This document shows, in pieces, positions 20,414-29,487 of a stretch of 64,000 nt of DNA; the stretch's first letter is position 1, and each line of letters starts with the position of its first letter. The notes beneath the pieces were generated by a model, which was not told the origin of the DNA, ran no database searches, and saw only the letters and a list, made by a program, of their open reading frames with translations. The translations under genes and the position numbers were made by a program. This DNA comes from Frederiksenia canicola. GTDB lineage: Bacteria; Pseudomonadota; Gammaproteobacteria; Enterobacterales; Pasteurellaceae. The stretch is taken from NCBI RefSeq assembly GCF_011455495.1, contig NZ_CP015029.1:992740-1056739 (forward strand), written 5' to 3'.

Positions 20414-20935
20414 ATGAATCCAAGACGTAAATCAAGACTGAAAGCGGTATTAGCCATTTTATCGGGTGTTGCGGTGGCCGCTGGGCTGACATTGTATGCG
20501 TTAAGCCAAAACATCGATCTTTTCTATACACCAAGTGAAATTGTCTATGGCAAAGAAAACGATCCGAAAACGAAACCGGAAGTGGGGCAACGTATTCGGG
20601 TTGGTGGAATGGTGGTTGAGGGCTCGGTAAAGCGTGATAAAAAGAGCTTAAAAGTCGAATTTGGATTAAACGATATCGGGCCTGCGATCCAAGTGGAATA
20701 TGAAGGCATTTTGCCAGATCTGTTTCGTGAGGGGCAGGGCATTGTGGCACAGGGCGTATTGATTGAACCGACCAAACTGCGAGCAACCGAAGTGTTAGCG
20801 AAACACGATGAAAATTATATGCCACCAGAGCTTAATGATCAGATGAAAAAACAGCATCAGCCAATGGGGATCTCTGAAGGCGATTTGAAAGGACAATCCG
20901 AACGGGATCGGATGCAAATCGAGGATAAAAAATGA
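20414..20935 (+). CDS. ccmE: Cytochrome c maturation heme chaperone CcmE
   Basis: Membrane-anchored periplasmic protein that binds heme covalently and passes it to the CcmF/H complex. The 173-aa protein has one N-terminal transmembrane segment (about 10-30), an OB-fold domain and the heme-binding histidine His131 in LAKHDENY, with Tyr135 as the usual heme-iron ligand. The ATG at 20414 has GGAG five bases upstream; the GTG at 20408 overlaps that site. It overlaps ccmF by four bases (ATGA). The usual upstream genes ccmA-D are absent; a TRAP operon precedes it. Confidence 0.94.
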   Translation: MNPRRKSRLKAVLAILSGVAVAAGLTLYALSQNIDLFYTPSEIVYGKENDPKTKPEVGQRIRVGGMVVEGSVKRDKKSLKVEFGLNDIGPAIQVEYEGILPDLFREGQGIVAQGVLIEPTKLRATEVLAKHDENYMPPELNDQMKKQHQPMGISEGDLKGQSERDRMQIEDKK

Positions 20936-22890
20936 TTGCAGAACTTGGAAATTATGCCCTTGCCTTGAGCTTGGCGTTGTCAATATTATTGGCAATCTTA
21001 CCGCTTGTGGGGGCGGCAAAAGGCAATCAAAGCTTGATTTTACTAGCTCGACCGATGACGTGGGCGGTATTTTTATCGCTTAGCGTCGCATTCGGTTCGT
21101 TGTTCTATTTATTTGCGGTGAACGATTTCAGCGTGCAGTATGTGGTAAATAACTCGAATAGTTTACTGCCGCTGCAATACCGCTTGTCTGCTGTGTGGGG
21201 ATCGCACGAAGGTTCATTGCTATTGTGGGGCTGGCTACTTTCGCTATGGGCAGTAGCGGTGGCGGCCTTTACTCGCCAGATGCCTGAAGAGGCGGTCGCG
21301 AGAGTGTTGGGCGTGATGGGGTTGGTGAGCATCGGCTTTTTGGTGTTTATGATCTTCACGTCTAACCCGTTTGACCGCACTTTCCCGAACTTTCCGGCCG
21401 ATGGAAAAGAACTTAATCCAATGCTGCAAGATGTTGGGTTGATTTTTCACCCGCCACTGCTTTATATGGGCTATGTGGGATTTTCGGTGGCATTTGCCTT
21501 TGCGATCGCTTCTTTGATGACAGGGCGATTAGACACGGCCTGGGCAAGATGGTCTCGCCCTTGGACCATGGCTGCGTGGGTCTTTTTAACTCTTGGTATC
21601 GTGTTAGGTTCGTGGTGGGCCTATTATGAACTAGGTTGGGGAGGCTGGTGGTTCTGGGACCCTGTGGAAAATGCCTCCCTAATGCCTTGGATTGCAGGTA
21701 CGGCGTTAATCCACTCATTAGCGGTAACCGAAAAACGCAGTACTTTCAAAGCATGGACAGTATTACTTGCCATTTTGGCCTTTTCGCTTTGTCTACTCGG
21801 TACTTTCTTGGTGCGTTCGGGTATTTTAGTATCGGTACACGCTTTCGCCTCCGATCCAACGCGAGGTTTGTACATTTTAGCGTATTTGGTGGTAATCATC
21901 GGTGGATCATTGCTACTTTACGCCTATCAAGGCAGCAAAATCAAAAGTTTAGATAATTACGAACGCTATTCACGGGAAAGTGTGCTGCTACTCAACAATG
22001 TGTTGTTGATGGCGTTTTTATCTGTGGTCTTTCTCGGTACGATTTTACCGTTGATCCATAAGCAGATCGGGCTTGGCACGATTTCTATCGGAGCGCCTTT
22101 CTTCGATCAAATGTTTATGATTTTAATGGTGCCATTTGCCTTTTTATTGGGCATAGGGCCGTTGGTGAAATGGCGACGAGATCAAGTCTCTAGCATCCGT
22201 AAACCCGTGCTGATGAGCCTTGCGGTAATGATTGTGCTCGGCGTTGGCTTGCCGTATCTGTTTGCCGATGTGATTACTGTCAGTGTCGTGCTTGGCACCA
22301 TGATGGCGGTGATTATTGTGGCATTAAGCCTATATGAACTGCACCAACGAGCGACCCACCGTCACCCCTTTTGGACGGGCATTTTCAAACTTTCCCGCTC
22401 CCACTGGGGAATGGTGTTAGCTCACTTAGGGGTGGCGATGACGGTGTTTGGTATTGCCTTTAGCCAAAACTTCAGCATTGAAAAAGACGTGAGAATGAAG
22501 GTGGGAGATACGGCTCAAATTCTTGATTATAGCTTTACATTCAAAGGGATACGCGACAGCAATGGGCAAAACTATATTGGTGGGACGGCAGATATTGAAA
22601 TCACCCAAAACGGCAAATATGAAGCAACCTTACACGCGGAAAAACGGTTCTACAATGTCAGTAAAATGGGGATGACTGAAGCAGCAATTGACTGGGGCTT
22701 CACTCGCGATCTGTACGCAGCCCTTGGCGAACGCTTAGATGACGGCTCATGGGGCTTGCGGTTATACTACAAACCGTTTATCCGCTGGATCTGGCTCGGC
22801 GGCTTGTTTATGGCATTGGGCGGCTTGTTGTGTATGATGGACAGACGCTACCGATTAAAAGTAGTGAAGCCACAAGCGGTCACTTCCTAG
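20932..22890 (+). CDS. ccmF: Heme lyase CcmF
   Basis: Inner-membrane protein of 652 aa that attaches heme to apocytochrome c. About 14-15 transmembrane segments are predicted. The tryptophan-rich WWD motif is seen in [19 protein letters not shown] near residue 235, and histidines flank it in the family pattern ([20 protein letters not shown]). It is coupled to ccmE by an ATGA overlap. The gene closes with an in-frame uptake core encoding the last residues. Instead of ccmG and ccmH, a short cysteine-containing gene follows 27 bases later. Confidence 0.95.
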   Translation: MIAELGNYALALSLALSILLAILPLVGAAKGNQSLILLARPMTWAVFLSLSVAFGSLFYLFAVNDFSVQYVVNNSNSLLPLQYRLSAVWGSHEGSLLLWGWLLSLWAVAVAAFTRQMPEEAVARVLGVMGLVSIGFLVFMIFTSNPFDRTFPNFPADGKELNPMLQDVGLIFHPPLLYMGYVGFSVAFAFAIASLMTGRLDTAWARWSRPWTMAAWVFLTLGIVLGSWWAYYELGWGGWWFWDPVENASLMPWIAGTALIHSLAVTEKRSTFKAWTVLLAILAFSLCLLGTFLVRSGILVSVHAFASDPTRGLYILAYLVVIIGGSLLLYAYQGSKIKSLDNYERYSRESVLLLNNVLLMAFLSVVFLGTILPLIHKQIGLGTISIGAPFFDQMFMILMVPFAFLLGIGPLVKWRRDQVSSIRKPVLMSLAVMIVLGVGLPYLFADVITVSVVLGTMMAVIIVALSLYELHQRATHRHPFWTGIFKLSRSHWGMVLAHLGVAMTVFGIAFSQNFSIEKDVRMKVGDTAQILDYSFTFKGIRDSNGQNYIGGTADIEITQNGKYEATLHAEKRFYNVSKMGMTEAAIDWGFTRDLYAALGERLDDGSWGLRLYYKPFIRWIWLGGLFMALGGLLCMMDRRYRLKVVKPQAVTS

Positions 22891-22917
22891 TAAAATTCTG
22901 CAAATGAGGAGAATAGA

Positions 22918-23085
22918 ATGGCTGAAGAAAACAAAAGCTGGTTTAAAAAACTCATCGAACAATACAATCAACTGTGTAAAGATTTAGGTGTCGATAATGG
23001 GGCATGTCGTAGTTGCGTGCCAGTGGTGAAATTCGACCCTGAACAAGATGAACAGAAAGCCGAAAAGCCGGAACAAAAATCGTAA
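22918..23085 (+). CDS. Small cysteine-containing protein after ccmF
   Basis: A 55-aa reading frame with a good ribosome site (GAGGAG before AATAGAATG). The protein starts MAEENKSWFKKL and has Cys20, Cys30 and Cys33, the last two in a CRSC pair, then a charged tail rich in Glu, Lys and Gln. There is no transmembrane segment or signal peptide. It resembles short conserved Pasteurellaceae proteins (perhaps the DUF5363 group; from memory, not verified). Its position directly after ccmF, where the thioredoxin-like ccmG normally lies, is suggestive, but no function is assigned. Confidence 0.7.
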   Translation: MAEENKSWFKKLIEQYNQLCKDLGVDNGACRSCVPVVKFDPEQDEQKAEKPEQKS

Positions 23086-23093
23086 CCAAAGGG

Positions 23094-23122
23094 GGCAAGT
23101 CGTCCCCTTCTCTTTTTTCCTA
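23094..23122 (+). terminator. Possible weak terminator after the ccmEF unit
   Basis: A short GGGG / CCCC stem with an 8-base loop, followed by TTCTCTTTTTT. The stem is only four to five pairs, so the call is weak. Confidence 0.35.
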
Positions 23123-23223
23123 CCCCCCTTTCATACGCTGATTTTTCCCCCTAAGGATGATTTTTCTGGTGAAATTGTCGCTAATAATGCCACTATCAAT
23201 CGAAAACAGATTCGGAGTGTTAA

Positions 23224-25617
23224 ATGTCTTCTTTTCAAACTTTATTAGAAACTTCGCTGAAAACGTATTGCGAAGAACGTTTCGTTCAACCTGAACAATT
23301 AACGGACCGTCAATGGTACCAATTTATTGCCGAAGTGAGCCAACAAGCGGTTTTGCAAAGCTTTCCTCACAACCCACCGCTTGTAAGTACACGCAAAGTG
23401 AATTATTTGTCGATGGAATTTTTGATCGGGCGTTTGCTTGGTAACAATTTAATGAATTTAGGCGTGTATGATCAAGTGCAACAGTTGCTGGCAAAGTGCG
23501 GTAAGAATTTGGTCGATATTTTAGAACAAGAGCGTGATCCATCTTTGGGCAACGGTGGCTTAGGGCGTTTGGCAGCATGCTACTTAGACTCCATGGCGAG
23601 CTTATCGCAAGCGGCGGTAGGCTATGGCTTACATTACCAATACGGTTTGTTTAAGCAATTAATCGGCTATCACGGTGAGCAGTTAGAGCGTGGCGATGCG
23701 TGGAACCGTGATTTTTATCCGCAACAATATCACCGTGCTGATTTGCAACAAAAAGTTGGTTTTGGTGGTCAAGTGGTGCATTTGCAAGACGACAAATATC
23801 AATGGCAACCTGAGTGGGAAATCTTCGGCGAAGCCTTTGATTTGCCTGTGGTGGGTTATAAAGGCGTGCAGCAGCCGTTACGTTTATGGCAAGGTTATAG
23901 CGAAACGGATTTCGATTTTGCTGTGTTCAACGATGGCGATTATTTGCATGCAGAAAGCCGTGTCATTGATGCCTCTAAGTTGACCAAGGTGCTTTATCCG
24001 AATGATAACCACCAAGAAGGTAAAGCGTTGCGTTTAATGCAACAATATTTCCATTGTGCGTGTTCTATTGCGGATATTCTGCGTCAGCATTTGGCACAAG
24101 GTCGTAGCCTTGAGCAGTTGCCAGAGTTTGAAGTGATTCAGCTCAATGACACTCACCCAGCAATTGCGATTCCCGAATTGATGCGCGTGTTACTCGATCA
24201 ATATGAATTGAGCTGGGAAAAGGCGTGGTCGATCTGTTCAAAAACGTTCGCTTACACTAACCACACTTTGTTGCCAGAAGCCTTAGAACAATGGGATCAA
24301 ACCTTGGTTGCAAAATTGTTGCCACGCCACATTATCATCATTGAGCGAATCAACAACGAATTGCATCATTTGGTGAAAGCGGAATTTAACGAAGACGAAT
24401 TTGCACAAGCTTGGTATGAAACGGCGGTATTAATGGACAACCGTGTGCGAATGGCGAATTTATGTGTGGTCGGTTCTTTTGCAGTGAATGGTGTGGCACA
24501 AATCCACTCGGATTTAGTGGTGAGCGATCTGTTCCCAGCCTACGCTCGCTTGTTTAAAGGGCGTTTCCACAATGTGACCAATGGTGTAACGCCTCGTCGC
24601 TGGATCCGCCAAGCCAACCCTGCGTTAAGTGCCTTGCTTGACCAGCACGTTAAAGGCGACTGGACAAAAGATCTTGAATTGCTCCGTCAAATCGAACCAC
24701 TTGCAAAAGATCCACAGTTCCAGCGTGCTTATCAAGCGATCAAACAGCAAAACAAACAGGCATTAGCCCAAGTGATCGAGCAAGAAATCGGCTTGAAAGT
24801 GAATGGCGAGGCAATTTTTGATATTCAAATCAAACGCTTCCACGAATACAAACGTCAGCAGCTCAATTTGTTGAACATCATCGCCACTTATCAGGAAATT
24901 AAAGCCAACCCTGAACAAGCGGTAGTGCCACGTTTATTCGTCTTTGCAGGAAAAGCTGCACCTGGTTATTTCTTGGCGAAGCAGATCATTCAAGCGATCA
25001 ACAACTTAGCGGCGACGATTAACAGTGATCCTGATATGCAAGGTAAACTGCAAGTGGCGTTCTTGCCGGACTACCGAGTGAGCTTGGCGGAAAAAATCAT
25101 TCCAGCAGCGGATGTATCTGAACAAATTTCCTTAGCTGGTAAAGAAGCCTCTGGTACAGGTAATATGAAACTGGCACTAAACGGGGCGATTACCATCGGC
25201 ACATTAGACGGGGCAAACGTCGAAATCGCTGAATTTGCGGGCGAAGAAAACGTCGTGATTTTCGGGCATACAGTAGAAAGCGTGCGTGAATTGCGTGCCA
25301 ACGGCTACAACCCTCGTGAATACTACGAACAAGACGACGTATTACGCAATGCGATCGATGCCTTAACGGACGGCAGCTTTGCTAACGGTGATCAACACCG
25401 TTACGATGCGTTGGTGGATAACTTAATCAACCACGATCCGTTCTGTACACTGGCCGATTTTGCAAGCTATCGAGCGGCACAGCAAGAAATTGCAAAACGT
25501 TACCAGAATCAGACCGCTTGGGTAGAGTCGGCAATTCTGAATACCGCACGTCTTGGCGCCTTTAGTTCAGACCGCTCTATTCGTGATTACCAAACGCGAA
25601 TTTGGAAAAAAGCGTAA
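23224..25617 (+). CDS. malP: Maltodextrin/glycogen phosphorylase
   Basis: PLP-dependent alpha-glucan phosphorylase of 797 aa, releasing glucose-1-phosphate from maltodextrin or glycogen. The PLP-binding lysine is Lys649 in EASGTGNMKLALNG. Other landmarks are NYLSMEFLIGR, LGNGGLGRLAACYLDSMA and VLYPNDN. The length equals that of E. coli MalP (797 aa), and the sequence is closer to MalP than to GlgP from memory, so I use malP; glgP would be a possible label. CGGAGTG stands before the start. No glg or mal genes adjoin it. Confidence 0.9.
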   Translation: MSSFQTLLETSLKTYCEERFVQPEQLTDRQWYQFIAEVSQQAVLQSFPHNPPLVSTRKVNYLSMEFLIGRLLGNNLMNLGVYDQVQQLLAKCGKNLVDILEQERDPSLGNGGLGRLAACYLDSMASLSQAAVGYGLHYQYGLFKQLIGYHGEQLERGDAWNRDFYPQQYHRADLQQKVGFGGQVVHLQDDKYQWQPEWEIFGEAFDLPVVGYKGVQQPLRLWQGYSETDFDFAVFNDGDYLHAESRVIDASKLTKVLYPNDNHQEGKALRLMQQYFHCACSIADILRQHLAQGRSLEQLPEFEVIQLNDTHPAIAIPELMRVLLDQYELSWEKAWSICSKTFAYTNHTLLPEALEQWDQTLVAKLLPRHIIIIERINNELHHLVKAEFNEDEFAQAWYETAVLMDNRVRMANLCVVGSFAVNGVAQIHSDLVVSDLFPAYARLFKGRFHNVTNGVTPRRWIRQANPALSALLDQHVKGDWTKDLELLRQIEPLAKDPQFQRAYQAIKQQNKQALAQVIEQEIGLKVNGEAIFDIQIKRFHEYKRQQLNLLNIIATYQEIKANPEQAVVPRLFVFAGKAAPGYFLAKQIIQAINNLAATINSDPDMQGKLQVAFLPDYRVSLAEKIIPAADVSEQISLAGKEASGTGNMKLALNGAITIGTLDGANVEIAEFAGEENVVIFGHTVESVRELRANGYNPREYYEQDDVLRNAIDALTDGSFANGDQHRYDALVDNLINHDPFCTLADFASYRAAQQEIAKRYQNQTAWVESAILNTARLGAFSSDRSIRDYQTRIWKKA

Positions 25618-25656
25618 AGAAAATGTTGAGCTTGTTGCGGGAAACTTAAGAAAGTT

Positions 25657-25698
25657 TTGATTTTTCTCAAGGCATAGACATTTATTTTTAAGTATCTT
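25657..25698 (+). promoter_or_regulatory. Putative hmp promoter with FNR-like site
   Basis: TTGAT-TTTT-CTCAA (25657-25670) matches the FNR palindrome TTGAT-N4-ATCAA in nine of ten positions. A good -10 hexamer, TATCTT (25693-25698), follows at the distance expected for an FNR site centred near -41.5. Control of hmp by FNR is known in E. coli; here it is inferred. Confidence 0.45.
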
Positions 25699-25705
25699 GC
25701 ATCTG

Positions 25706-25740
25706 AAATACCTGACAAAAATGGTCGGGTATTTCTTTTT
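25706..25740 (+). terminator. Hairpin with T tract between malP and hmp
   Basis: An 11-pair stem (AAATACCTGAC at 25706-25716, GTCGGGTATTT at 25724-25734, one T-G pair) is followed by CTTTTT. It ends 27 bases before hmp and 89 bases after malP. It could be the malP terminator or an attenuator in the hmp leader. Confidence 0.75.
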
Positions 25741-25767
25741 CAACTTTACCTAAATAGTGGAGTGACT

Positions 25768-26922
25768 ATGTTAGATCAACAAACAAAAGACATTATTAAA
25801 GCAACAATTCCTGTATTAGAACAACACGGCACAACGATTACGCAAACATTCTATAAAAATATGTTTGCCGCCCATCCTGAATTACTCAACATTTTCAATA
25901 AAACCAACCAAAAGCAAGGACGTCAGCCAATGGCATTAGCGAGCACAGTGCTTGCTGCAGCAAAACATATTGATAATTTAGGTGACATTCTTCCACATGT
26001 TATGCAAATCGGTCATAAACACCGTGCATTAGAAATCAAAGCAGAGCATTACCCAATCGTAGGCGAAAATTTATTGATTGCCATTAAAGAAGTGCTTGGC
26101 GACGCGGCGACACCAGAGATTATTGATGCGTGGGCAAAAGCCTATGGCGTGATTGCAGATGTCTTTATTCAAGTTGAACAAGCGATGTACGATAAGGCAG
26201 CATGGCAAGGCTTCAAACCATTTAAAGTGGTTAATAAACGCCCAGTGTCTGATAGTATCGTGGAGTTTACGGTAACGGCCGATTTCCCATTACCAAAAGT
26301 GGAAGCTGGTCAATACATTACTGTTCGCGTTCAACCAAAAGGGGAAGAAAACCTTTCTCTTCGCCACTATTCTATTTGCTCCGTGGATACCTCAACTGGT
26401 CTTAAATTTGCGGTAAAACGTGAAGGAACAGGTGAGCGTAAAGGCTTAGTATCTCACTACTTACATGATGAGATCCAAGTCGGGGACACATTAGAATTTA
26501 CTGCACCGGCGGGCGATTTCTTATTAGCTGAGAGCGATAAACCACTCGTATTGGTCAGTGGTGGGGTAGGGATTACCCCTGTTGTTGCAATGCTTGAGCA
26601 ACAAGTGAATCAAAATCCTGCTCGTCCAATTTATTGGGTTCATTCTTGCTTTAATGAAAAAAATCACGCATTTAAAGCAGAAGTTGAAACCTTACTTGAA
26701 AAAGCTCAACACGCAGTTGCTCACATTGTATATACTGAAAATGCACCACGTATTGATGTGAATTTCGTGAAGCAACATTTACCACAAGGATCAGATGTTT
26801 ATCTCTGTGGATCAATTGGCTTTATGGAAGATGTGCTTGCGGCGTTAAAAGAGAGTGGCTGGGCTGAAAGCGATATACACTTTGAGCCGTTTGGGCCAAA
26901 AATGAGTGTAGTAAGTGTATAA
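25768..26922 (+). CDS. hmp: Flavohemoglobin, nitric oxide dioxygenase
   Basis: Cytoplasmic flavohemoglobin of 384 aa that converts nitric oxide to nitrate using O2 and NAD(P)H. The N-terminal globin has Tyr29, the proximal heme ligand His85 and Tyr95. The FAD-binding domain (about 150-250) contains RHYSICS and the C-terminal NAD domain begins with VSGGVGITP. The ATG at 25768 follows GGAG at five bases; a GTG six bases earlier was rejected. A rho-independent terminator follows. Protects against host nitric oxide in a mucosal bacterium. Confidence 0.95.
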   Translation: MLDQQTKDIIKATIPVLEQHGTTITQTFYKNMFAAHPELLNIFNKTNQKQGRQPMALASTVLAAAKHIDNLGDILPHVMQIGHKHRALEIKAEHYPIVGENLLIAIKEVLGDAATPEIIDAWAKAYGVIADVFIQVEQAMYDKAAWQGFKPFKVVNKRPVSDSIVEFTVTADFPLPKVEAGQYITVRVQPKGEENLSLRHYSICSVDTSTGLKFAVKREGTGERKGLVSHYLHDEIQVGDTLEFTAPAGDFLLAESDKPLVLVSGGVGITPVVAMLEQQVNQNPARPIYWVHSCFNEKNHAFKAEVETLLEKAQHAVAHIVYTENAPRIDVNFVKQHLPQGSDVYLCGSIGFMEDVLAALKESGWAESDIHFEPFGPKMSVVSV

Positions 26923-26944
26923 AATAGCACTTAAAACCGTGTAG

Positions 26945-26972
26945 AAATGCGAGCGTAATGCTCGCATTTTTC
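26945..26972 (+). terminator. hmp terminator
   Basis: Perfect stem AAATGCGAGC / GCTCGCATTT (26945-26954 and 26960-26969) with a five-base loop and a T tail. Confidence 0.9.
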
Positions 26973-26975
26973 ATG

Positions 26976-27033
26976 ACAAGCGGTCAGTTTATCCCCATTT
27001 TTTGCAAATTTTTGCTCGGAAATGACCGCTTGT
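26976..27033. terminator. Uptake-sequence dyad between hmp and tehB
   Basis: ACAAGCGGTCA (26976-26986) and TGACCGCTTGT (27023-27033) form an 11-base inverted pair between convergent genes. Since hmp has its own terminator, this one may serve tehB and DNA uptake. Confidence 0.5.
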
Positions 27034-27042
27034 AAGTCTGAA

Positions 27043-27906
27043 TTAGGCGACTTTCTTAGCTAACATAGTGGCAAATTTAAGCTGAATGCGGTTGCCATTT
27101 TCATCGGTTTTATGTAAATGGCCGAGATCTTCATTATATTTAACCAATTCCCAGCCTTTGTAGTATTCCGCTAATTCACCTTCCGCAAAAGTGAATGAAA
27201 ACGGCATTGGACAAGGGTAATCTGCGGTGCTCATTGCACACACAATCAAATTATAGCCGCCGATTTTGGTGTTTTTCTGCATATTTTCGATGATAGCGGG
27301 AATGCGATCGCGATTTAAGAACATCATCACTACGGTAGAAACAATAAAATCAAAGTCGCCCGAAATATCTGCTTGGTTGATGTCGTACACATCGGTGCGA
27401 ATATTTTTCATCCCTTCTTTTTCGATGATGTGGTCAAGAAAATGAATACTTTCGGCATTGTGATCGACTGCAGTCACATCAAAGCTTAGCAGATTCAAAT
27501 AGAGCGAATTACGCCCGCGTCCACAGCCTAAATCCAACACTTTGCCCTGCTGAATATAATGCATTGCATTTAACACTTCTGAATGAGTCGTGGTGAGATT
27601 GTATTTTTTCGCAAAATAATCTTCAGGCTTGCAGTAAAAACCAAGTTGGCATTCAAGATCATCGGTTAAGGCTTCCACCTTATGCCAAACTTGTGGTTCA
27701 ACAAAGGGGCGTTGATGATTTACATCAAATACTTCTTCGCTCACCACATCGCCTTCTTTGGTGAGCTCGTAGTATTTAATTGCCCCTTTCAAAATCGTCA
27801 GTTTCGCCCAAGTTCCCACTTTGGTATTGTGCTTTTCTTGGAACATTTGCGGCAGGCTGTCTTTCGTCCAAATGGGCATTTGTTTGTAGAGAATAAGATC
27901 TTGCAT
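27043..27906 (-). CDS. tehB: Tellurite resistance methyltransferase TehB
   Basis: SAM-dependent methyltransferase of 287 aa. The N-terminal part (about 1-90) is a cupin-like TehB_N domain, present in the Haemophilus-type protein but absent from the short E. coli TehB. The methyltransferase domain has the SAM motif VLDLGCGRGRN at 123-133 and an acidic strand-end residue in VTAVDHN. In H. influenzae the orthologue supports tellurite and oxidant resistance and heme use. tehA is not adjacent here. Single gene flanked by terminators. Confidence 0.92.
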   Translation of the reverse strand: MQDLILYKQMPIWTKDSLPQMFQEKHNTKVGTWAKLTILKGAIKYYELTKEGDVVSEEVFDVNHQRPFVEPQVWHKVEALTDDLECQLGFYCKPEDYFAKKYNLTTTHSEVLNAMHYIQQGKVLDLGCGRGRNSLYLNLLSFDVTAVDHNAESIHFLDHIIEKEGMKNIRTDVYDINQADISGDFDFIVSTVVMMFLNRDRIPAIIENMQKNTKIGGYNLIVCAMSTADYPCPMPFSFTFAEGELAEYYKGWELVKYNEDLGHLHKTDENGNRIQLKFATMLAKKVA

Positions 27907-27950
27907 AATTTTTCCTAAAATGAAGTGATAAAACGTAGCTATCTTATAAC

Positions 27951-27981
27951 AAAAAGACCGACTATTTTAGTCGGTCTTTTT
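27951..27981 (-). terminator. Terminator after the flavin reductase gene
   Basis: Fourteen-pair stem (27951-27964 and 27968-27981) around a three-T loop, with the A run reading as T on the minus strand. Strong; it may act in both directions. Confidence 0.9.
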
Positions 27982-27996
27982 GTTATTTGATTAAGA

Positions 27997-28482
27997 TCAA
28001 ATTTCAGCGGCCTTGAATTGGCGCGAAAAATAAATCAGCCCGTGCTTTGGTGAATGGCTAATGTCAGAGAGTTTCACAATAAAAATAGAGTGGCTGCCAA
28101 CGGGGTAGCTTTCGACAATTTCGCCTTGTAAGCAAGAAACCGCATCACGAAGTAGTGGCACACCGTGCTGACCTTCATTCCATTGGTTCCAACTAAAACG
28201 TTCTTCCATCGTGCTGCCTGACATTCCCGCAAAATGTTTGGCAAGATCGGCTTGTTCATGGCTAAGTACATTAATACATACTTTACCATTCTGTTTCACC
28301 ACATCGTGCAGTTCGCTATTTTGATTAACGCAAAAAAGTACGCTTGGTGGGCTGTCAGTAACCGAGGTAACCGATGAAACGGTAATCCCCACTTTACCTG
28401 CTTCACCATTACTTGTCACAATGTGTACCGCAGCAGCAAGATGTGCCATTGCGTCTCGAAATTGCTGTGAAAATTCAGCCAT
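27997..28482 (-). CDS. Flavin reductase domain protein (HpaC/RutF-like)
   Basis: Short-chain FMN-binding flavin reductase of 161 aa. Such proteins supply reduced flavin to two-component monooxygenases such as HpaB. Visible motifs are GITVSSVTSVTDSPPSVLFC (FMN-binding loop) and HSIFIVKLSDI near the C-terminus. No monooxygenase partner is encoded nearby, so the partner is unknown and the protein may work as a general NAD(P)H:flavin reductase. AAAAGGAG stands before the start. The genes at 28517 and 28850 lie upstream on the same strand and could be co-transcribed. Confidence 0.85.
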   Translation of the reverse strand: MAEFSQQFRDAMAHLAAAVHIVTSNGEAGKVGITVSSVTSVTDSPPSVLFCVNQNSELHDVVKQNGKVCINVLSHEQADLAKHFAGMSGSTMEERFSWNQWNEGQHGVPLLRDAVSCLQGEIVESYPVGSHSIFIVKLSDISHSPKHGLIYFSRQFKAAEI

Positions 28483-28516
28483 TATTTTCTCCTTTTATTT
28501 TTGATTTTTGTTGTTT

Positions 28517-28840
28517 TTATTCTTTCCAAATCACGTGGTACTCACGATTTTCTGCATTGTGTGAAATTAAGAAACGGGCGAAAATATCGTCCATTTCATC
28601 TTTTTCATTGTATAAACCAATCCAAACTTCTGCGAAGGCTTCAGGATCGATCAAGGTACCAATTTCTTGATCCCAATTATCGCTGGTTTCAACCATTTCG
28701 GCTCCGCCACGTTCTTCAAATTGCAAATTGAACAGTAGAATATCGGCAGGATCGAGATTTTCCCCAGCCATTTCTAAGAAAATATCGTAAGCGATATCAA
28801 TGGCTTCATCGGGAGAGAGTGTATTATTTTCCGTTGTCAT
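28517..28840 (-). CDS. UPF0263/DUF440 protein, putative double-stranded DNA mimic
   Basis: Strongly acidic 107-aa protein matching the HI1450/YciU family from memory ([19 protein letters not shown]..., [20 protein letters not shown]). The H. influenzae member was proposed from its structure and charge to mimic double-stranded DNA and to resemble a uracil-glycosylase inhibitor; the target is not settled. It starts 9 bases after the DsrE-family gene and ends 34 bases before the flavin reductase start, so the three could form one operon. An ung gene lies 25 kb away in the same window, but no link is shown. Confidence 0.85.
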   Translation of the reverse strand: MTTENNTLSPDEAIDIAYDIFLEMAGENLDPADILLFNLQFEERGGAEMVETSDNWDQEIGTLIDPEAFAEVWIGLYNEKDEMDDIFARFLISHNAENREYHVIWKE

Positions 28841-28849
28841 TTGTATTCC

Positions 28850-29200
28850 TTAAAAATTCAAGACTTTGTCTGCAGCCATTGTCCAGTCAGCAAGTTCAAT
28901 GAGTGTACCAATTTCCACGCCATCAGCCAGTGGCAATTCGGTCATACCTCGGGCGTTAGTACAGGTTTTGCATAGTTTAACGATTGCTCCTTGAGCAGAG
29001 AGAATTTCCAACATTTGCTGAGCGTGATAGCTCTCCGTTGGATTCTGTTTGGCTAGTCCAGCAACGACGGCATCAGACATTAAAAATAGCTTAATTTCTG
29101 CGTTGTGCTGGTCTTGAATTTGTAATGCCAAACGTAATGCACTGAAGAATGTTTCATTACCATAAGGGGCGGCGTTGATAATAAAGAGAAGTTTTTGCAT
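28850..29200 (-). CDS. DsrE family protein (YchN-like)
   Basis: Cytoplasmic 116-aa protein of the DsrE/F fold. It begins MQKLLFIINAAPYG, as expected for the first beta strand and loop, and has a conserved-looking cysteine pair (CKTCTNARGM) in the second half that could carry sulfur, as in TusBCD/DsrEFH relatives. The start at 29200 has AAGGATG upstream; a reading from 29311 would add an untypical N-terminus. First gene of a probable operon with the UPF0263 gene. Role unknown; sulfur relay is the family's usual field. Confidence 0.82.
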   Translation of the reverse strand: MQKLLFIINAAPYGNETFFSALRLALQIQDQHNAEIKLFLMSDAVVAGLAKQNPTESYHAQQMLEILSAQGAIVKLCKTCTNARGMTELPLADGVEIGTLIELADWTMAADKVLNF

Positions 29201-29285
29201 AAAAGCATCCTTACAAGCGGTTAGATACTGAGAAAGTTTTACAAATTTTTCCTTTAGTAAAAGCAAAAAGGAAGAGAAGCTATTA

Positions 29286-29487
29286 TTATCCCACCCAAAC
29301 GCATTTTGCAATAAATAGTCGTGAAACCATCGTAACAGCTGGATTAATTTCTGTTAGACGATCGGCTGCTAATTTCATTACACAATAGTGGATGACATGC
29401 CCATCAATATTTTCGGAGCTTGCAATTCGCGAATGCCACAGGTATTTCAGAATTTGTGACAAAGATGACGAATTATTGTAGAAATAA
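29286..29487 (-). pseudogene. Possible gene remnant between recQ and the DsrE gene
   Basis: The 287-base gap holds a minus-strand frame of about 65 codons without an upstream start. It ends at a TAA (29286-29288) and includes ILKYLWHSRIASSENIDGH and KLAADRLTEINPAV. The composition looks protein-like, but I cannot name a family. It may be a decayed gene or chance. Confidence 0.25.

Noticed and set aside
20397-20825. A 142-codon frame antisense to ccmE
   Set aside because: ccmE on the plus strand has the heme-binding histidine motif and operon coupling; the antisense frame has no recognisable domain.
23048-23248. A 66-aa gene between ccmF and malP
   Set aside because: It overlaps the better supported cysteine-containing small gene in another frame and runs into malP; no ribosome site.
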